In this document: in pieces, positions 21,116 to 29,246 of the stretch | Numbering within the stretch: position 1 is the stretch's first letter | Layout: every line of letters starts with the position of its first letter | Position numbers and translations under genes: made by a program | The notes under the pieces: model-generated | The model's input: only the letters and a program-made list of their open reading frames with translations | What the model was told of the DNA's origin: nothing | Databases searched by the model: none | NCBI RefSeq assembly: GCF_900112605.1 | Contig: NZ_FOMJ01000001.1 | Span: forward strand, 86,577 to 150,576 | Direction: 5' to 3' | Source: Thiohalospira halophila DSM 15071 | GTDB taxonomy: Bacteria; Pseudomonadota; Gammaproteobacteria; Thiohalospirales; Thiohalospiraceae | Length of the DNA: 64,000 nucleotides

Positions 21116-23008
21116 TTAGCCGTCGCCGAGGTGGTCTTTTACGTGCGTAGTGAAGGCCTCGGGCGCCTTGTATCCAGCGATACGGGCAGAGCAGATTTCC
21201 TCTCCTTCGGCGTTGAAGAAGGAGATGGAAGGTGGCCCGATAATGTTGAACCGGCTCTGAAGCTCCTTGTCGGCGTCACTCTGCTCGGTGACGTCGGCTT
21301 GCAGGAGCACGGCATCCTGGTTGGCCAACGCCTGGTGGACTCCGGGGTCCTCAAAGGTAGTGCGCTCGTAGCGCACACACTCGATACACCAATCGGCGTA
21401 GAAATCAAGCATTACCGGGCGTCCTGCCGCAGCGGCTTCGTCCAGGGCGGCCTGTAGCTCGCCTGGACCGTCGACCTTGCGGAAGTCCAGGTGCGTTCCC
21501 TCCGCACCCTCTGGGCTGGTAGCCAGCAGGCCGTCCAGGGGATCCAGGGGATCCTCGCCGCCGCTGAAGGCCCCCACGATCTGCAGGCTTCCGATGAGCA
21601 CCAGGACCAGGCCGAGGCCCTTCCAGAGGCGTTGCCAGCCACCGTGTTCGGAGGACAGGCGGTCAAACGCACCGAGGTAGACGGCACTCACGATCAGCAG
21701 CAGGCCCCAGAGGAGAAGCGTGACGGCCCAGGGGACCACGCGCCCGAGCAGGAAGATGGCCATGCCCAGGAGGAGGACACCGAAGACGTACTTGACCGTG
21801 TTCATCCAGGCGCCCGCACGCGGCATTACCGAGCCGGCCGTGGTGCCGACCACCAGCAGGGGGATCCCCATGCCGAGGGACATGGCGAACAGGGAAGTAC
21901 CGCCGAGGAGCATGTCGCCGCTCTGGCCGATATAGAGCAGGGCACCGGCCAGGGGCGGGGCCACACAGGGGCCGACGATAAGGGCGGAGAGCACGCCCAT
22001 GACCCAGGTTCCAGCCAGACTGCCGCCCTTCATTCGCTGCTGGGACTGCTGCAGGCGGCTCTGCAGGGAGCTGGGAAGCTGCAGTTCGTAGAAGCCGAAC
22101 ATGGACAGGGCGAGGGCCACGAATAGGGCGGCGAAGGCACCGATGACCCAGGGGTTCTGCAGAGCGGCCTGGATGGCGGCCCCGGTGGCTCCGGCGATGA
22201 CGCCGAGGAGGGCGTAGGTGATGGCGACGCCCAGAACATAGGCCAGGGAGAGGCTGAGGGCACGGGTCCTGCTCATCCCGGGTCCGCCCTCGCCACCGCC
22301 GGAGCCGACGATGATGCCGGACAGGATGGGCACCATGGGGAAGATGCACGGGGTAAAGGCGAGGCCGAGGCCGGCGAGGAAGAAGATTCCCAGGGCCAGT
22401 AGGCCGCCTGACTCCAGAGCGTCAGCAAACTGGCCCTGCTCGGAGGTGGAGCCGCCAGAGGTGGTGGTGCCCTCGCTGGTTTCACCGGCCGCACCACCGC
22501 CGTCACCGCTGCCGGTTCTCGACCCGCCCGCGGTGGTCGCCGGGGCATCGGTCAGGGAGACCGGGAACTCATGGGTCTGCGGTGGGTAGCACACCCCGGC
22601 GTCGGCGCAGCCCTGGTAGCGGGCCTCCACCACCACCTCGTCGGCGCCGTCGAGGCCGCTGAATTCGGCGGTGAGGGTGGCCTCGCCACGGAAGACCTCC
22701 ATTACCTGGTCGAAGGTCTCGTCGTACTTCTCTTTGCCCGCGGGTACCTCAGTGGCGACTACTTCGGCCCCCTCCGGCTCGACCACGGAGAGGTCGAGCC
22801 TGTCGCGGTAGAGGTAGGTGTCATCGCCGATGTCCCAGGTGACCCGCACCGTGTCGGGTCCCACCGCCTCAGCGCTGGGCTGGAAGGCCTGCTCGGGCTG
22901 CGGGATGTTCTGGGCCTGGACGGGCATGCTGGCCAGAGTTCCCGTGAGCAGCACGAGAAGAAACAGCAGGAGCCCTGGTGAGGCAGGGCGGGGTACGAAC
23001 TTACGCAT
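21116..23008 (-). CDS. dsbD: Thiol:disulfide interchange protein DsbD
   Basis: Moves electrons from cytoplasmic thioredoxin across the inner membrane to periplasmic isomerases. The 630-aa protein has a signal peptide, an N-terminal DsbD-alpha domain with the CADAGVCYPP Cys pair, a Pro/Gly/Ser linker, a multi-helix membrane domain with FTPCIFPMVP and VGPCVAPPL (the two membrane Cys), and a C-terminal thioredoxin domain with WCIEC. The start at the complement of 23006-23008 is chosen over a longer frame because it gives a proper signal peptide and has AAGGAG 9 nt upstream. Last gene of a three-gene thiol operon; DsbG is the natural partner. Confidence 0.95.
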   Translation of the reverse strand: MRKFVPRPASPGLLLFLLVLLTGTLASMPVQAQNIPQPEQAFQPSAEAVGPDTVRVTWDIGDDTYLYRDRLDLSVVEPEGAEVVATEVPAGKEKYDETFDQVMEVFRGEATLTAEFSGLDGADEVVVEARYQGCADAGVCYPPQTHEFPVSLTDAPATTAGGSRTGSGDGGGAAGETSEGTTTSGGSTSEQGQFADALESGGLLALGIFFLAGLGLAFTPCIFPMVPILSGIIVGSGGGEGGPGMSRTRALSLSLAYVLGVAITYALLGVIAGATGAAIQAALQNPWVIGAFAALFVALALSMFGFYELQLPSSLQSRLQQSQQRMKGGSLAGTWVMGVLSALIVGPCVAPPLAGALLYIGQSGDMLLGGTSLFAMSLGMGIPLLVVGTTAGSVMPRAGAWMNTVKYVFGVLLLGMAIFLLGRVVPWAVTLLLWGLLLIVSAVYLGAFDRLSSEHGGWQRLWKGLGLVLVLIGSLQIVGAFSGGEDPLDPLDGLLATSPEGAEGTHLDFRKVDGPGELQAALDEAAAAGRPVMLDFYADWCIECVRYERTTFEDPGVHQALANQDAVLLQADVTEQSDADKELQSRFNIIGPPSISFFNAEGEEICSARIAGYKAPEAFTTHVKDHLGDG

Positions 23009-23042
23009 CGGGGCAAACTCCTTGGGCGTCGGCGCGCCGGGG

Positions 23043-23654
23043 TCAGAGGTACTGCTGGAGGTCAGGATCCTCGATGGGCTGCTCCGGCAGTCGCAGGATG
23101 TCCGGTAGGGCCTCCAGCGGCGGCATCCCTGCAATACGCTGCACGGAACCATCACCGTCGCGGTAGAACAGGGTGGGGGTGGCCCGGGCACCAAGCTCCT
23201 GCATGAGCTGCCGGTTGGTTTCGAGCTGGGAGCGTGCCTCCGGATCGGGGTTGTCCGCGGGTTCGATGCCACCGTCCTCGTAATTGCGCTCGTGTTCGTT
23301 GAGCGTCCGGGCGGGGTCGTCGGCCCCCAGGATGGCGGCGGCCTTTCCGGGACTGCTGGGCCGCAGGATCCCCACCAGGATGTGGCGTACCTGTAGCCCT
23401 TCCTGGTAGTACGGCCGAGTAGCCTTCCAGAGGTCGTGGCAGTAGGGGCAGTTGGGATCGGAGAAGACGTAGATGATCCGTTCAGGATCCTCCGCGCCGG
23501 TGGCGACCCAGTGGGCCTTCTCTTCCAGCAGTGACCAGGTTTCCGGCTTCGCCTGGGCGTTCGCCGTCGCTGCGTAGAGGAGCACCGTCCCTGCCACGGC
23601 CAGAGCGGTAAACAGGGAACGCCGGCTGCTGGTCCGCGGTCTACCACGCCACAT
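23043..23654 (-). CDS. dsbG: DsbC/DsbG-type periplasmic disulfide isomerase
   Basis: A thioredoxin-fold protein of 203 aa with a signal peptide (LFTALAVAGTVLLYAATANA) and the active site CPYCHDLW (C-P-Y-C as in DsbG). Later ATPTLFYRDGDG supplies the cis-Pro loop. It is shorter than DsbC/DsbG of E. coli and seems to lack most of the N-terminal dimerisation domain. The start overlaps the upstream gene by 14 nt with AGGAGGG before it. Would be kept reduced by the adjacent DsbD. Confidence 0.85.
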   Translation of the reverse strand: MWRGRPRTSSRRSLFTALAVAGTVLLYAATANAQAKPETWSLLEEKAHWVATGAEDPERIIYVFSDPNCPYCHDLWKATRPYYQEGLQVRHILVGILRPSSPGKAAAILGADDPARTLNEHERNYEDGGIEPADNPDPEARSQLETNRQLMQELGARATPTLFYRDGDGSVQRIAGMPPLEALPDILRLPEQPIEDPDLQQYL

Positions 23655-24129
23655 AGGAATATCCCTCCTGTTGCAGTTGGGCCATTTCCAGGACGCCGGC
23701 GGGCACGGGGGAGACACCATCCAGTAGCTCCTCGTCGGTGAGGCCCATGGCGTCCATGGTGTTGCGGCAGGCCCGGAAATCGGCGTCATACACCATCAGG
23801 CTGCGGATGCGGTCGCTGAGCTCGCCACTCACCGTTTCCGGCGGATCCTTGAGCAGCATCCGCAGGCCGGGGCCGAAACCCACTGCTACGAGCCGGGCCT
23901 GATTGTCCAGCTGGCGCAGTATCTCCCCCATGCTGAAAAGAATCTGGCCGTAATAGTCGGGATCGTCGCGGTTGATCTGGAAGACGATGCGCACCTCCGG
24001 ATCCTCCCCGGGGAAGCTGGGGCGGTCCTCCGCCGCGCGGACGGTGGGGGTGAGGACAAGCGCGCCAGCGAGACCTCCCGCGCCGGCCAGGAACTGCCGA
24101 CGGGTGGGGTCGTTCGAATCTTTCGCCAT
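23641..24129 (-). CDS. Tat-exported DsrE-family protein
   Basis: The N terminus PTRRQFLAGAGGLAGALVL is a twin-arginine signal, so the 162-aa protein is exported folded. The mature domain (RIVFQINRDDPDYYGQILFSMGEILRQL, then VVGFGPGLRMLL-type strand and YDADFRACRNTMDAMGL) follows the DsrE/DsrF fold, small sulfur-relay proteins with a conserved Cys (ACRNTM). In a periplasmic thiol operon it may carry sulfur or act as a thiol partner; this is inference. First gene of the operon, divergent from a response-regulator gene with two PmrA-like boxes between. Confidence 0.8.
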   Translation of the reverse strand: MAKDSNDPTRRQFLAGAGGLAGALVLTPTVRAAEDRPSFPGEDPEVRIVFQINRDDPDYYGQILFSMGEILRQLDNQARLVAVGFGPGLRMLLKDPPETVSGELSDRIRSLMVYDADFRACRNTMDAMGLTDEELLDGVSPVPAGVLEMAQLQQEGYSYVAW

Positions 24130-24173
24130 GGTTTCCTCCTGGTTGGATGCTGCGTGCAGTATGGCCGGGAAGG

Positions 24174-24232
24174 CTTAAGGCCCCATTAAGGCGATGGGGC
24201 CGATTCGAGGCATCCCTTAAGGCGCGTTTAAG
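24174..24232. promoter_or_regulatory. Two PmrA-type direct-repeat boxes
   Basis: CTTAAG-N5-ATTAAG at 24174-24190 and CTTAAG-N5-TTTAAG at 24216-24232. The second fits the PmrA-box consensus (Y)TTAA(K)-N5-(Y)TTAA(K) exactly, the first with one base off. They lie between the divergent DsrE-dsbG-dsbD operon and the OmpR-family regulator at 24271, the obvious candidate binder. Confidence 0.7.
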
Positions 24233-24270
24233 GCGGCTGTGCCAGGCTCGTGCAAGAGGAGGACAGGGTC

Positions 24271-24930
24271 ATGCGGGTCTTGATCGCCGAAGACGACGCC
24301 CTGCTCGGGGATGGCATCCAGGCCGGTCTGCGGGCGAAGGGATTTACCATCGACTGGGTAACGGACGGTGCGGCGGCGGAACATGCCATCCGGAGCGAGC
24401 CCTTTGACCTGGCAGTGATGGACTGGCGGTTACCCCAAAGGTCAGGAGTCGAGGTGATTCGGTCTGTCCGCAAGGCTGGTATCACGCTGCCAGTACTGCT
24501 GCTGACGGTCCGGGATGCCGTGGACGACCGGATCGAGGGCCTTGATGCCGGGGCCGACGACTATCTGACCAAGCCCTTTGACCTGGAAGAGCTGGCCGCC
24601 CGCCTGCGTGCGCTTGCTCGCCGGCGGGCGGCGCCGTTGGAAGAGCGACTGGTAGCGGCCGGGGTGGAGCTGGATCCGAACCGCCTCCAGGTCCGGGTCG
24701 ACGGGGAGGAAAAGCCCCTGGGGCGACGCGAGGCGGCGGTTCTGGCCATGCTCATGGAGCGTGCGGAAGGCGTGGTACCCCGGGAGCATCTGGAGGACCG
24801 GCTGTACGGCTGGGACGAGGCGGTCGCCAGCAACGCCCTGGAGGTGCACATCCACCATTTGCGGCGCAAGCTGGGCAATCACCGTATCAAGACTGTGCGA
24901 GGGGTGGGGTATCGGTTTGCTGCGGGATAG
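24271..24930 (+). CDS. OmpR-family response regulator (PmrA/QseB-like)
   Basis: Receiver domain with acidic pocket (EDD near residue 8), phospho-Asp in VMDWRLPQRSG and Lys in YLTKPFD; C-terminal winged helix with RREAAVLAMLMERAEGVVPREHLEDRLYG and NALEVHIHHLRRKLG. 219 aa, a full-length OmpR/PmrA-type regulator. ATG 24271 has GAGGAGG upstream. It overlaps the sensor kinase gene by 14 nt. PmrA-like boxes in its own promoter region suggest autoregulation and control of the divergent thiol operon. The inducing signal is unknown. Confidence 0.92.
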   Translation: MRVLIAEDDALLGDGIQAGLRAKGFTIDWVTDGAAAEHAIRSEPFDLAVMDWRLPQRSGVEVIRSVRKAGITLPVLLLTVRDAVDDRIEGLDAGADDYLTKPFDLEELAARLRALARRRAAPLEERLVAAGVELDPNRLQVRVDGEEKPLGRREAAVLAMLMERAEGVVPREHLEDRLYGWDEAVASNALEVHIHHLRRKLGNHRIKTVRGVGYRFAAG

Positions 24931-26305
24931 GGCGCCTTCTCTGCGCCGGCGATTGTTCTGGATCATCGGGGGGACGCTGGCGCTGGTATGGACGGTGGCA
25001 GCTGCCTGGATCTTCGTGTCCCTTCGGGCCGAGGTGAACGAGGTGCTCGATACCAAGCTGGCGGAATCCGCCCACATGGTCCAGAACCTCTGGGAGGAGG
25101 GTGCCGCGGCACGGGACAGCCTGGCAGGCATTCTTGGAGCCCGGGAGGGCAAGGGCCTCGCGGGGCGCCGTTCCGAGGAGCTCGCGGAAGGTATGGCGTG
25201 CCAGGTCTGGTCCCTCGATGGCGAACTACTGTCGCGCTCGGACGGAGCGCCGGAAAGGCCCCTCGGTCAGTTATCGCGGGGCTTCGCCGACGTTTCAGCT
25301 CAGGGGACCGACTGGCGGATCTTTGCCGCTAAGGCAGAAGAGGGGGCGCCGCGTGTGCTGGTCGGAGAGCGGCAGGCCCTTCGAGACCGGCTGGCCAATC
25401 GCATCGCCGCAGGCCTGTCGATCCCGTTCCTGCTGGCGTTACCGGCGCTGGCCCTGGCCATCGGTTTTGCCGTGCGGCGGGGCCTGATCCCGTTGCGCGA
25501 GGCGACCGAACGGGTGGAATGCCTGGATACGGAGAGCCTGGAGAGCCTGGACGACAGCGGGCCGGCCCCGCGCGAGGTGGCTCCGTTGATGGGTGCCATC
25601 GATGGTCTTCTGGTACGGCTTCGCCATACCGTGGCCCGGGAGCGCCGCTTCCTGGCCGATGCCGCCCACCAGCTGCGAACGCCCCTGGCTGCCCTCAGGA
25701 CCCAGGCGCAGGTGGCCCGGGAGGCGCCCGACAAGGAGACCCGGGAGCGTGCCCTGGATCAGGTGGTGCGTGGTACCGATCGGGCGGACCGGCTGATGCG
25801 CCAGCTGCTGACCCTGGCCCGGTTCGACGAGGATGCCGAGCATCCGGACCAGGACGTGGATCTGGGCAGTGTGGTGGCGGATGCGGTGGCTGCGGTGCGT
25901 CGGGAAAATGAACCGTTCGCAGGGGGTATCGAGCTCCACCCGCCCGATCATCCTGTCCGGATCCGCGGCGATGGGCCCGCCCTGGAAGAGATGGTGCGGA
26001 ATCTTCTGGAGAACGCCGTGCAGTACGGCTCTTCGGAGCGGCCGATCTCGGTGCGGTTGGAGGCGAGCCCCCTGCGGGTCACCATCACCGACCACGGCCC
26101 CGGCCTTCCGCCGGAGGAGCGGAAGCGGGTCATGGAGCGCTTCTACCGTCCGGAGGGGAGTCCCGGTTCGGGCTCCGGGCTCGGGCTCCCTGTCGCCAAC
26201 CGGATGGCCGCCCTGCACGGGGGGCGAGTCAGGCTGGAGGTCAATCCCGAGGGCCACGGTCTGATGGTGGTCGTGGATCTGGCCCCGGCGCCGTCCAAGG
26301 GCTAG
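24917..26305 (+). CDS. Sensor histidine kinase (PmrB/QseC-like)
   Basis: 462 aa from a TTG start at 24917 (no in-frame ATG nearby; coupling with the regulator gene favours this). TM1 is LFWIIGGTLALVWTVAAAWIF, a periplasmic sensor region of about 130 aa follows, then TM2 IPFLLALPALALAIGFAV. HisKA has FLADAAHQLRTPL (phospho-His), and the ATPase domain has NLLENAVQYG (N box) and GSGLGLPVANRMAALHGG (G boxes). Phosphorylates the regulator at 24271. Confidence 0.9.
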   Translation: MLRDRAPSLRRRLFWIIGGTLALVWTVAAAWIFVSLRAEVNEVLDTKLAESAHMVQNLWEEGAAARDSLAGILGAREGKGLAGRRSEELAEGMACQVWSLDGELLSRSDGAPERPLGQLSRGFADVSAQGTDWRIFAAKAEEGAPRVLVGERQALRDRLANRIAAGLSIPFLLALPALALAIGFAVRRGLIPLREATERVECLDTESLESLDDSGPAPREVAPLMGAIDGLLVRLRHTVARERRFLADAAHQLRTPLAALRTQAQVAREAPDKETRERALDQVVRGTDRADRLMRQLLTLARFDEDAEHPDQDVDLGSVVADAVAAVRRENEPFAGGIELHPPDHPVRIRGDGPALEEMVRNLLENAVQYGSSERPISVRLEASPLRVTITDHGPGLPPEERKRVMERFYRPEGSPGSGSGLGLPVANRMAALHGGRVRLEVNPEGHGLMVVVDLAPAPSKG

Positions 26306-26310
26306 GGGGT

Positions 26311-26385
26311 GACCACCCGGTCTGCCACCCACCCGGGTTCGCCGGCCGGATCCCGGACGGCAGACGCCCGGAGCAGGGGGTGGTC
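26311..26385 (+). terminator. Long hairpin after the two-component system
   Basis: Nested arms GACCACCC/GGGTGGTC (26311-26318, 26378-26385) and GTCTGCC/GGCAGAC (26320-26326, 26359-26365). No U tract, so only a tentative transcription terminator or mRNA end. Confidence 0.4.
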
Positions 26386-26456
26386 GGTACAGCCGGCTGG
26401 CGGCCAGGAGGGCACCAAAGTAGCATGGGGCCCATCGCAAGAAAGGGGAGCAGCCG

Positions 26457-26897
26457 ATGAGGCGCGGCAAGGAACTGGGGATCCGCTCCATCGAGTGGGT
26501 GGAGTACGTCGGTCTGGCCATCATCGCCATCGCGACGGTGGTGGCCATCGGCCAGGAGGTCGAGGTGATGGTCCTGGCGCGCGAGGTGCGCCTGGGTGAC
26601 CTCCTGCTGCTCTTCATCTACCTCGAGGTCCTCACCATGGTCGGGCTCTACGTGAAGTCCGGCCAGCTCCCCGTGCGCCTGCCCATGTACATCGCCATGG
26701 TGGCCCTGGCGCGCTATCTCATCCTGGACATGAAGGATCTGGAGAGCTGGCGGATGCTGGCGGTGGCGGCAGCGATCCTGTTTCTGGCCATCGCCGTGCT
26801 GGTGATCCGCTACGGCCACGTGCGCTACCCCTACGACGAACAGCTGGACGGGACGCCCCGCACCAGGGAACAGGAGGGGACCCATGGTCAACGGTGA
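26457..26897 (+). CDS. psiE: PsiE-family membrane protein
   Basis: The 146-aa protein has four hydrophobic helices (VEYVGLAIIAIATVVAIGQ, LLLLFIYLEVLTMVGLYV, LPMYIAMVALARYLIL, LAVAAAILFLAIAVLVI), the PsiE pattern including the charged RYLILDMK. PsiE is phosphate-starvation-inducible in E. coli; function poorly understood. GGGGAG precedes ATG 26457. A dead copy of its 5' end lies at 20883. It overlaps prmB by 14 nt. Confidence 0.85.
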   Translation: MRRGKELGIRSIEWVEYVGLAIIAIATVVAIGQEVEVMVLAREVRLGDLLLLFIYLEVLTMVGLYVKSGQLPVRLPMYIAMVALARYLILDMKDLESWRMLAVAAAILFLAIAVLVIRYGHVRYPYDEQLDGTPRTREQEGTHGQR

Positions 26898-27789
26898 CGA
26901 GGAGGCGATGAGCCATCTCACCACGGCGCGGGACTGGATCCGCTGGGGGGCCAGCCGCTTCCGCGAGGCGGGGCTGCACTTCGGCCACGGGACCGCAGAT
27001 GCGGTGGACGAGGCGGCCCAGCTGGTCCTCCACGGTCTGAACCTGGCGCCGGATACCCCCGATTTCTACCTCGCCGGCACGCTGACCCCGGCGGAGCGCG
27101 AGGTGGTCCACGAGCTGCTGGTCTCCCGGATCACCACCCGGCGGCCGGCCGCCTACCTCACCCACCAGGCCTGGTTCGCCGGCCTGGAGTTCTATACCGA
27201 CGAGCGGGTGCTGGTGCCGCGCTCGCCCATCGCCGAACTCATCGAGGCGCGCTTCGAGCCCTGGCTGGATCCGGACGGCGTGGAGCGGGTGCTGGACCTG
27301 GGCACCGGGGGCGGCTGCATCGCCATCGCCTGTGCCTACGCCTTCCCCCAGGCGCTGGTGGACGCCAGCGACATCGATGCCGGCGCCCTGGAGGTGGCGG
27401 AGGAGAACATCCGCCGCCACGAGCTGGAGGGGCAGGTCCGGACCGTCCGGGCCGATGTCTTCCACGGCCTGGAGGGGGCGACCTACGACCTTATCGTCTC
27501 CAACCCGCCCTACGTGGATGCCGATGCCATGGCCGCGCTGCCCGAGGAGTTCCGCCACGAGCCGGAACACGCCCTGGCCGCCGGCCATGATGGCCTGGAG
27601 ATCGTCGCCTGGATACTGGACGAGGCGGTGGAACACCTGAATCCCGGTGGCCTGCTGGTGGTGGAGGTCGGCGCCAGTGCCCCCGCCGTCGCCCGCCGCT
27701 GGCCCCATCTGCCGCTGACCTGGCTGGCCTTCGAGCGGGGCGGCGAGGGCGTCTTCGCCGTTACGCGGGAGGAGCTGGAGGCAGCGTAG
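26884..27789 (+). CDS. prmB: Ribosomal protein L3 glutamine methyltransferase PrmB
   Basis: Methylates the glutamine of ribosomal protein L3. Has the SAM-binding motif LDLGTGGGCIAIACAYAFP and the NPPY motif (IVSNPPYVDADAMAALP) of glutamine N5-methyltransferases; the N-terminal helical domain (WGASRFREAGLHFGHGTADAVDEA) with FYLAGTLTP is PrmB-like rather than PrmC-like. 301 aa, full length. ATG 26884 has AGGAGGGG upstream inside the psiE end. Confidence 0.92.
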   Translation: MVNGDEEAMSHLTTARDWIRWGASRFREAGLHFGHGTADAVDEAAQLVLHGLNLAPDTPDFYLAGTLTPAEREVVHELLVSRITTRRPAAYLTHQAWFAGLEFYTDERVLVPRSPIAELIEARFEPWLDPDGVERVLDLGTGGGCIAIACAYAFPQALVDASDIDAGALEVAEENIRRHELEGQVRTVRADVFHGLEGATYDLIVSNPPYVDADAMAALPEEFRHEPEHALAAGHDGLEIVAWILDEAVEHLNPGGLLVVEVGASAPAVARRWPHLPLTWLAFERGGEGVFAVTREELEAA

Positions 27790-27866
27790 TCGGCCCGCCT
27801 TGATCCGGGTCAGGGAAGACCGCCGGCCGGCGCGTCAGACTGCGCCCACATTCGCAGGAGGTTGCC

Positions 27867-29243
27867 ATGACCGACGCCCTGTTCAACGAGGAGCTCATCC
27901 GCCGCTACGACACCTCCGGGCCGCGGTATACCTCCTATCCCACCGCGGTGCAGTTCCACGAGGGCTTCGGCGAGGCGGAGTATCGCGCCGCCGCCCGGGC
28001 GACCAACGCCGGCGGGGCGCCGCTCTCCCTCTACGTCCACATCCCCTTCTGCGACACCGTCTGCTTCTACTGCGCCTGCAACAAGGTGGTCACCAAGGAC
28101 CGCAGCCGCGCCGGCGCCTACCTGGATCGGGTGGAGCGGGAGCTGGCCCTGCAGGGGGGACTCTTCGACGGCCAGCGGCCGGTGGACCAGATGCACTGGG
28201 GCGGCGGTACGCCGACCTTCCTCTCCCACGGCGAGATGGAGCGGCTCATCGAGGCCACCGCCCGCCACTTCCGCCTGCGCGATGACGACACCGGGGAGTA
28301 CGCCCTGGAGATCGACCCGCGCGAGGTGGGGAAGGACACCCTCCACCTCCTGCGCCAGCTCGGCTTCAACCGGCTGAGCATCGGGATCCAGGACCTGGAT
28401 CCCGAGGTCCAGAGAGCGGTGAACCGGGTCCAGCCCGATGCCGATACCTTCGGCGCCCTGGATACCGCCCGGGCCGAGGGCTTCCGCTCGGTGAGCGTGG
28501 ACCTGATGTACGGCCTGCCCTTCCAGGACCGGCAGCGCTTCGCCCGGACGCTGGACCGGATCATCGAGGCGGCGCCGGACCGGATCGCCGTCTTCAACTA
28601 CGCCCACATGCCGCACTACTTCAAGCCGCAGCGGCGGATCCGGGAGGAGGACCTGCCCAGCCCGCAGGAGAAGCTGGCCATCCTCCACGAGACCATCGAC
28701 CGGCTCACCGGCGCCGGCTACGTCTACATCGGCATGGACCACTTCGCCCGGCCCGACGACGAACTGGCCCGCGCCCAGGCTGATGGGACTCTGCACCGCA
28801 ACTTCCAGGGCTACTCCACCCATGCCACCTGCGATCTGGTCGCCATCGGCGCCACCGGCATCGGCCAGGTGGGGAATACCTACAGCCAGAACGTCCGCGA
28901 GCTGGACGACTACTACGCCGCCCTGGACGCCGGGCGCCTGCCGGTCTTCCGCGGCCTGGAGCTCACCTTCGACGACCGTCTGCGCCGGGCAGTGATCACC
29001 GACCTCATCTGCCACTTCCAGCTGGATACCGCCCGGGTCTCGGCCCAGTGGGGGATCGACTTCGACGACTACTTCGCCGCCGAGCGGGCGGCCCTGGAGC
29101 CCATGGCCGCCGACGGGCTGGTGGAGCGGGAGGGGGCGATCCTGCGGGTCCGCGAACCCGGCAAGCTCCTCATCCGCAACATCTGCATGGTCTTCGATGC
29201 CTACCTGGAGCGGGCCGAGGGGCGCCACTCCAGGGTGATCTGA
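27867..29243 (+). CDS. hemN: Oxygen-independent coproporphyrinogen III dehydrogenase
   Basis: Radical-SAM enzyme of haem synthesis under low oxygen, decarboxylating coproporphyrinogen III. 458 aa with YTSYPTAVQF near the N terminus and the HemN-type cluster motif CDTVCFYCACNK (C-x3-C-x2-C-x-C, three of which bind the 4Fe-4S cluster). HWGGGTPTFLS and the HemN-specific NYAHMPHYFKPQRRI region support HemN over the shorter HemW. GGAGG precedes ATG 27867. Suggests an organism that lives at low oxygen at least part of the time. Confidence 0.95.
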   Translation: MTDALFNEELIRRYDTSGPRYTSYPTAVQFHEGFGEAEYRAAARATNAGGAPLSLYVHIPFCDTVCFYCACNKVVTKDRSRAGAYLDRVERELALQGGLFDGQRPVDQMHWGGGTPTFLSHGEMERLIEATARHFRLRDDDTGEYALEIDPREVGKDTLHLLRQLGFNRLSIGIQDLDPEVQRAVNRVQPDADTFGALDTARAEGFRSVSVDLMYGLPFQDRQRFARTLDRIIEAAPDRIAVFNYAHMPHYFKPQRRIREEDLPSPQEKLAILHETIDRLTGAGYVYIGMDHFARPDDELARAQADGTLHRNFQGYSTHATCDLVAIGATGIGQVGNTYSQNVRELDDYYAALDAGRLPVFRGLELTFDDRLRRAVITDLICHFQLDTARVSAQWGIDFDDYFAAERAALEPMAADGLVEREGAILRVREPGKLLIRNICMVFDAYLERAEGRHSRVI

Positions 29244-29246
29244 GCG

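Noticed and set aside
27810-29228. 472-aa minus-strand frame opposite hemN
   Set aside because: Antisense shadow of a gene with unambiguous radical-SAM motifs; no domain seen in the shadow.
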